Shown here one piece after another: positions 53,008-55,771 of a stretch of DNA of 55,771 nt (position 1 is its first letter; every line of letters starts with the position of its first letter). The notes beneath the pieces were generated by a model. That model saw only the letters and a list, made by a program, of their open reading frames with translations, was not told the DNA's origin and searched no databases. Location: NCBI GenBank assembly GCA_047777475.1, contig JBKEET010000010.1, forward strand, positions 1 to 55,771, given 5' to 3'. A program made the translations under genes and the position numbers. This DNA is from Sutterella sp047777475. Its GTDB lineage: Bacteria; Pseudomonadota; Gammaproteobacteria; Burkholderiales; Burkholderiaceae_F.

Positions 53008-55771
53008 ATGCAGCAGATATATAAGGTCGGCATCGACATCGGCTCCACCACGACGAAGGTCGTGGCGCTCGACGCCAGCGGAAGCGTCGTTTTCAGCCAC
53101 TATGCCCGCCACTACTCGGAGATCGAGGCCTCGCTCGAGCGCACCCTCGAGCTCCTCTCGGAAGCCATCGGCGACAAACCCTTCACGCTCGCCATGACCG
53201 GCTCGGCCGGCATGGGCGTTGCGCAGCGCCTCGGCATCCCCTTCGAGCAGGAAGTCATTGCATGCGCGACCGCCGTCAAGGCGCGCATCCCGCAGACGGA
53301 CACCGTCATCGAGCTCGGCGGCGAAGACGCCAAGATCACCTATTTCGGCGAAGCGCCCGAGCAGCGCATGAACGGCGCCTGCGCCGGCGGCACGGGCTCC
53401 TTCATCGACCACATGGCCTCGCTCCTCTCGACGGATGCGGCGGGCCTGAACGAACTCGCCTCCAAGGGCACGCAGATCCATACGATCGCGTCGCGCTGCG
53501 GCGTTTTCGCCAAGACGACGTGCAGGCGCTGATGAACGAAGGCGCGAGCAAGCCCGACATCGCCCTCTCCGTGCTGCAGGCCGTCGTCAACCAGACGATC
53601 GGCAACCTCGCCCAGGGCCGCCCCATCAAGGGCCGCGTCGCCATGCTCGGCGGACCGCTGCATTTCCTTCCCGAGCTGAGGAAGCGCTTCATCGAAACGC
53701 TGCAGCTCGCCCCCGACCAGATCGTTGAGGTGAAGGACGGCTGCTACTTCGTCGCCATCGGCGCGGCGCTCTCCGAAGACGCCAAGCCCATGGACCTCGC
53801 TTCTCTCAAGAAGCTGATCGAAAAAGCCTCCGAGACGAAGAGCCGCACCGCCGCTTCGATCGGCCGCCGCTCTTCAAGGACGAGAAAGAGCTCGAAGCCT
53901 TCCGCGCCCGCCACGCGCAGCACAAGGTGCCGCGCGCGAGCCTCGATGACTACAAGGGTCCCGTCTGGATCGGCATCGACGCGGGCTCGACGACGACCAA
54001 GATGGCCGTCGTCGGCAAGAACAAGGAACTGCTCTACACCGTGTACGGCAGCAACGCGGCACCCCGCTCGCGACCGTCATCGCGGAGCTCGAAGAGGTTT
54101 ATGCGAAGCTCGGCGAGGACAAGTACGTCGCGGGCGCGCTCGCCACGGGCTACGGCGAAGCGCTCGTCAAGGCGGCGCTGCACGCCGACTTCGGCGAAGT
54201 CGAGACGTTCGCGCACCTTCGCCGCGGCGCAGGAATTCTGCCCCGACGTCAAGTTCGTGATGGACATCGGCGGCCAGGACATCAAGTGCTTCTTCGTCGA
54301 CCCGCGGCACCATCGGCTCGATCACGCTCAACGAGGCGTGCTCGGCGGGCTGCGGCTCGTTCATCGAAAACTTCGCGCAGGGCCTCAAGATGACCTCGCA
54401 CAATTCGCCGAGCTCGCGCTCAAGAGCCGCGACCCGGTCGACCTGGGCATCCGCTGCACGGTGTTCATGAACTCCCGCGTCAAGCAGGCCCAGAAGGAAG
54501 GTGCCCCGGTCGAGGACATCGCCGCGGCATCTCGCTTTCGGTGATCAAGAACGCCCTCTCAGGTGATGCAGCTCAAGAACGTCTCAGACCTCGGCGAGCA
54601 ATCGTCGTGCAGGGCGGCACGTTCCTCAACGGACGCGGTGCTCCGCTCGCTCGAGATGCTGCTCGGGCGCGACGTCATCCGTCCCGACATCGCCGGCTCA
54701 TGGGCGCCTACGGGGCCGCCATTCTGGCGCTCGAGAAAGGCTCGCAGAAGTCCACGCTTCTCGGCCCGGACGAGCTGCTCGCCTTCTCCTCGAAGTCGCG
54801 CGTCTACCGCTGCCGCAATGCGGCAACAACTGCCTCATCACGATGCAGCGCTTCAACGACGGCAGCCGCTTCTATTCCGGCAACCGCTGCGAGAAAGGCA
54901 TTTCCCACAAGGACGCGGTCACCGAGGAAGTCCCCAATATCTACCAAGTGAAGTACGAGCGGCTCTTCGAGCATTACAAGCCGCTCGAGAACGCGCCGCG
55001 CGGCGTCATCGGCATCCCGCCGCTGCCTCAACATGTACGAGGATTACCCGCTGTGGTTCACGCTCTTCACCGAGCTCGGCTACCGCGTGTCATCTCCGGC
55101 AAGTCGACCGCCTCGCTCTATTACAAGGGCATCGCAACGATTTCCGTCGGATTCGCTCTGCTACCCCGCGAAGCTGGCGCACGGCCATATCGAAGACCTC
55201 GCCGACACTGGGCGTGAAGAAGATCTTCTACCCCGTGATCCGTACAACATGATCGATACGGAGCATCCCGGCGACAACCACTACAACTGCCCAGATCGTT
55301 GCCTCGTACCCGGAGAACATCGCGGCAATATGGACGTGCTCGCCGAAAAGCACATCACCCTTACAAGCCGGTGCTCCCGCTCAACAACCAGGAGCGCCTC
55401 GCGAGCGCCTTGTGAAGGAACTCAAGGGCGAGAACCTCCCGCTCAAGGAAGTGCGCGAGGCCGTGAAGAAAGGCTTCGCCGAGCTTGAGCGCTACCGCGA
55501 GGACGTGCGCGAGTACGGCCGCCGCGAGCTCGAGGAAATCCGCCGCAGGGGCGGTCCCGCCATCCTGCTCATCGGCAGCCCTATCACATCGACCCGGAGA
55601 TCAATCACGGCATCACGAGATGATCGCGAGCTACGGGCTGCCCATCATTTTCCGAGGACGCGCTCTACCACGAGCCGCTCAAGGAAAAGAACGAGCTGCC
55701 GCTCGTCAACCAGTGGAGCTACCACGCCCGCCTCTATCACGCCGCGGCCTCCCTGCGAGCACCCCGAGCTC
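53008..55771 (+). CDS. 2-hydroxyacyl-CoA dehydratase activase/dehydratase fusion (frame-broken, runs off the window)
   Basis: One long gene cut into pieces by many single-base indels. Conserved order: first BadF/HgdC-type ATPase domain (VGIDIGSTTTKVVAL, cluster Cys in GACAGGTGSF and ASRCGVFAKT); second ATPase domain from about 53960 (WIGIDAGSTTTKMAV, FVMDIGGQDIKC, Cys in EACSAGCGSF); then a dehydratase-like part (NNCLITMQRFNDGSRFYSGN, MYEDYPLWFTLFTELGYRV, DTEHPGDNHYNCP). Such fusions activate radical dehydration of (R)-2-hydroxyacyl-CoA through a [4Fe-4S] cluster and ATP, as in amino acid or lactate fermentation. Frame breaks become denser to the right while codons between them stay intact, so poor sequence is likelier than decay. 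The 3' end is outside the window. Confidence 0.8.

Overview
The window is about 55.8 kb of GC-rich bacterial chromosome, and it looks like an asaccharolytic, anaerobically respiring betaproteobacterium. I infer Sutterellaceae (Sutterella/Mesosutterella/Parasutterella type). The reasons are several exported flavin reductases, a TorA-type molybdoenzyme with a Tat signal, paired BrnQ carriers, a peptide/glutathione-type ABC importer and a (R)-2-hydroxyacyl-CoA dehydratase system. No rRNA, tRNA or CRISPR array was seen.

Layout. 1-2.4 kb: shikimate pathway pair aroK (cut by the window edge) and aroQ, then a zinc-ribbon protein with an internal duplication. 2.4-9.1 kb: a minus-strand cluster of two large paralogues combining a helical repeat region, a SUFU-like domain and a DUF2185/Imm33-like domain, plus a DUF4261 protein, a small membrane protein and a DUF4332 protein. 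It resembles a polyimmunity locus without a toxin. 9.5-11.25 kb: an IS110-family element with a structured leader that is a good candidate bridge RNA. 11.3-14.6 kb: monoheme cytochrome plus TorA-like reductase. 14.8-16.3 kb: a PPK2 polyphosphate kinase with a long Lys/Asp/Ser repeat tail. 16.4-20.2 kb: prolyl-tRNA editing protein and two tandem brnQ genes. 20.4-24.7 kb: a Tat-exported flavoprotein without fumarate-reductase residues, an internally deleted group II intron, and two accessory genes.

24.7-32 kb: a minus-strand gsiABCD-like importer operon followed by a P1/DmpA peptidase and a class I amidotransferase-type gamma-glutamyl hydrolase, which suggests import and breakdown of glutathione or gamma-glutamyl peptides. 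32.4-36.3 kb: envelope genes (autotransporter, LoiP-like lipoprotein protease, DoxX). 37.3-43.3 kb: an FMN/FAD fumarate-reductase-type lipoprotein, an SGNH hydrolase, a Tat-exported alpha-hydroxyacid dehydrogenase and a ModE-like regulator. 43.5-44.8 kb: uracil-type permease.

44.9-52.3 kb: five tightly packed minus-strand genes (CobS-like AAA ATPase, CobT-like vWA protein, MobH/TraI_2-like protein without its catalytic His/Asp residues, TraD coupling ATPase, DUF4400 protein). This is the transfer-region order of SXT-type conjugative elements, but with an apparently dead relaxase and no type IV secretion genes in view. 53 kb to the end: a large 2-hydroxyacyl-CoA dehydratase/activase gene whose frame breaks increasingly often toward the window end, most likely from poor consensus quality.

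A shared palindrome (ATGAACGCTTGTTCAT core) lies upstream of the DUF4332 gene and of the dehydratase gene, with two diverged copies before the alpha-hydroxyacid dehydrogenase gene. This suggests one regulator for these loci.
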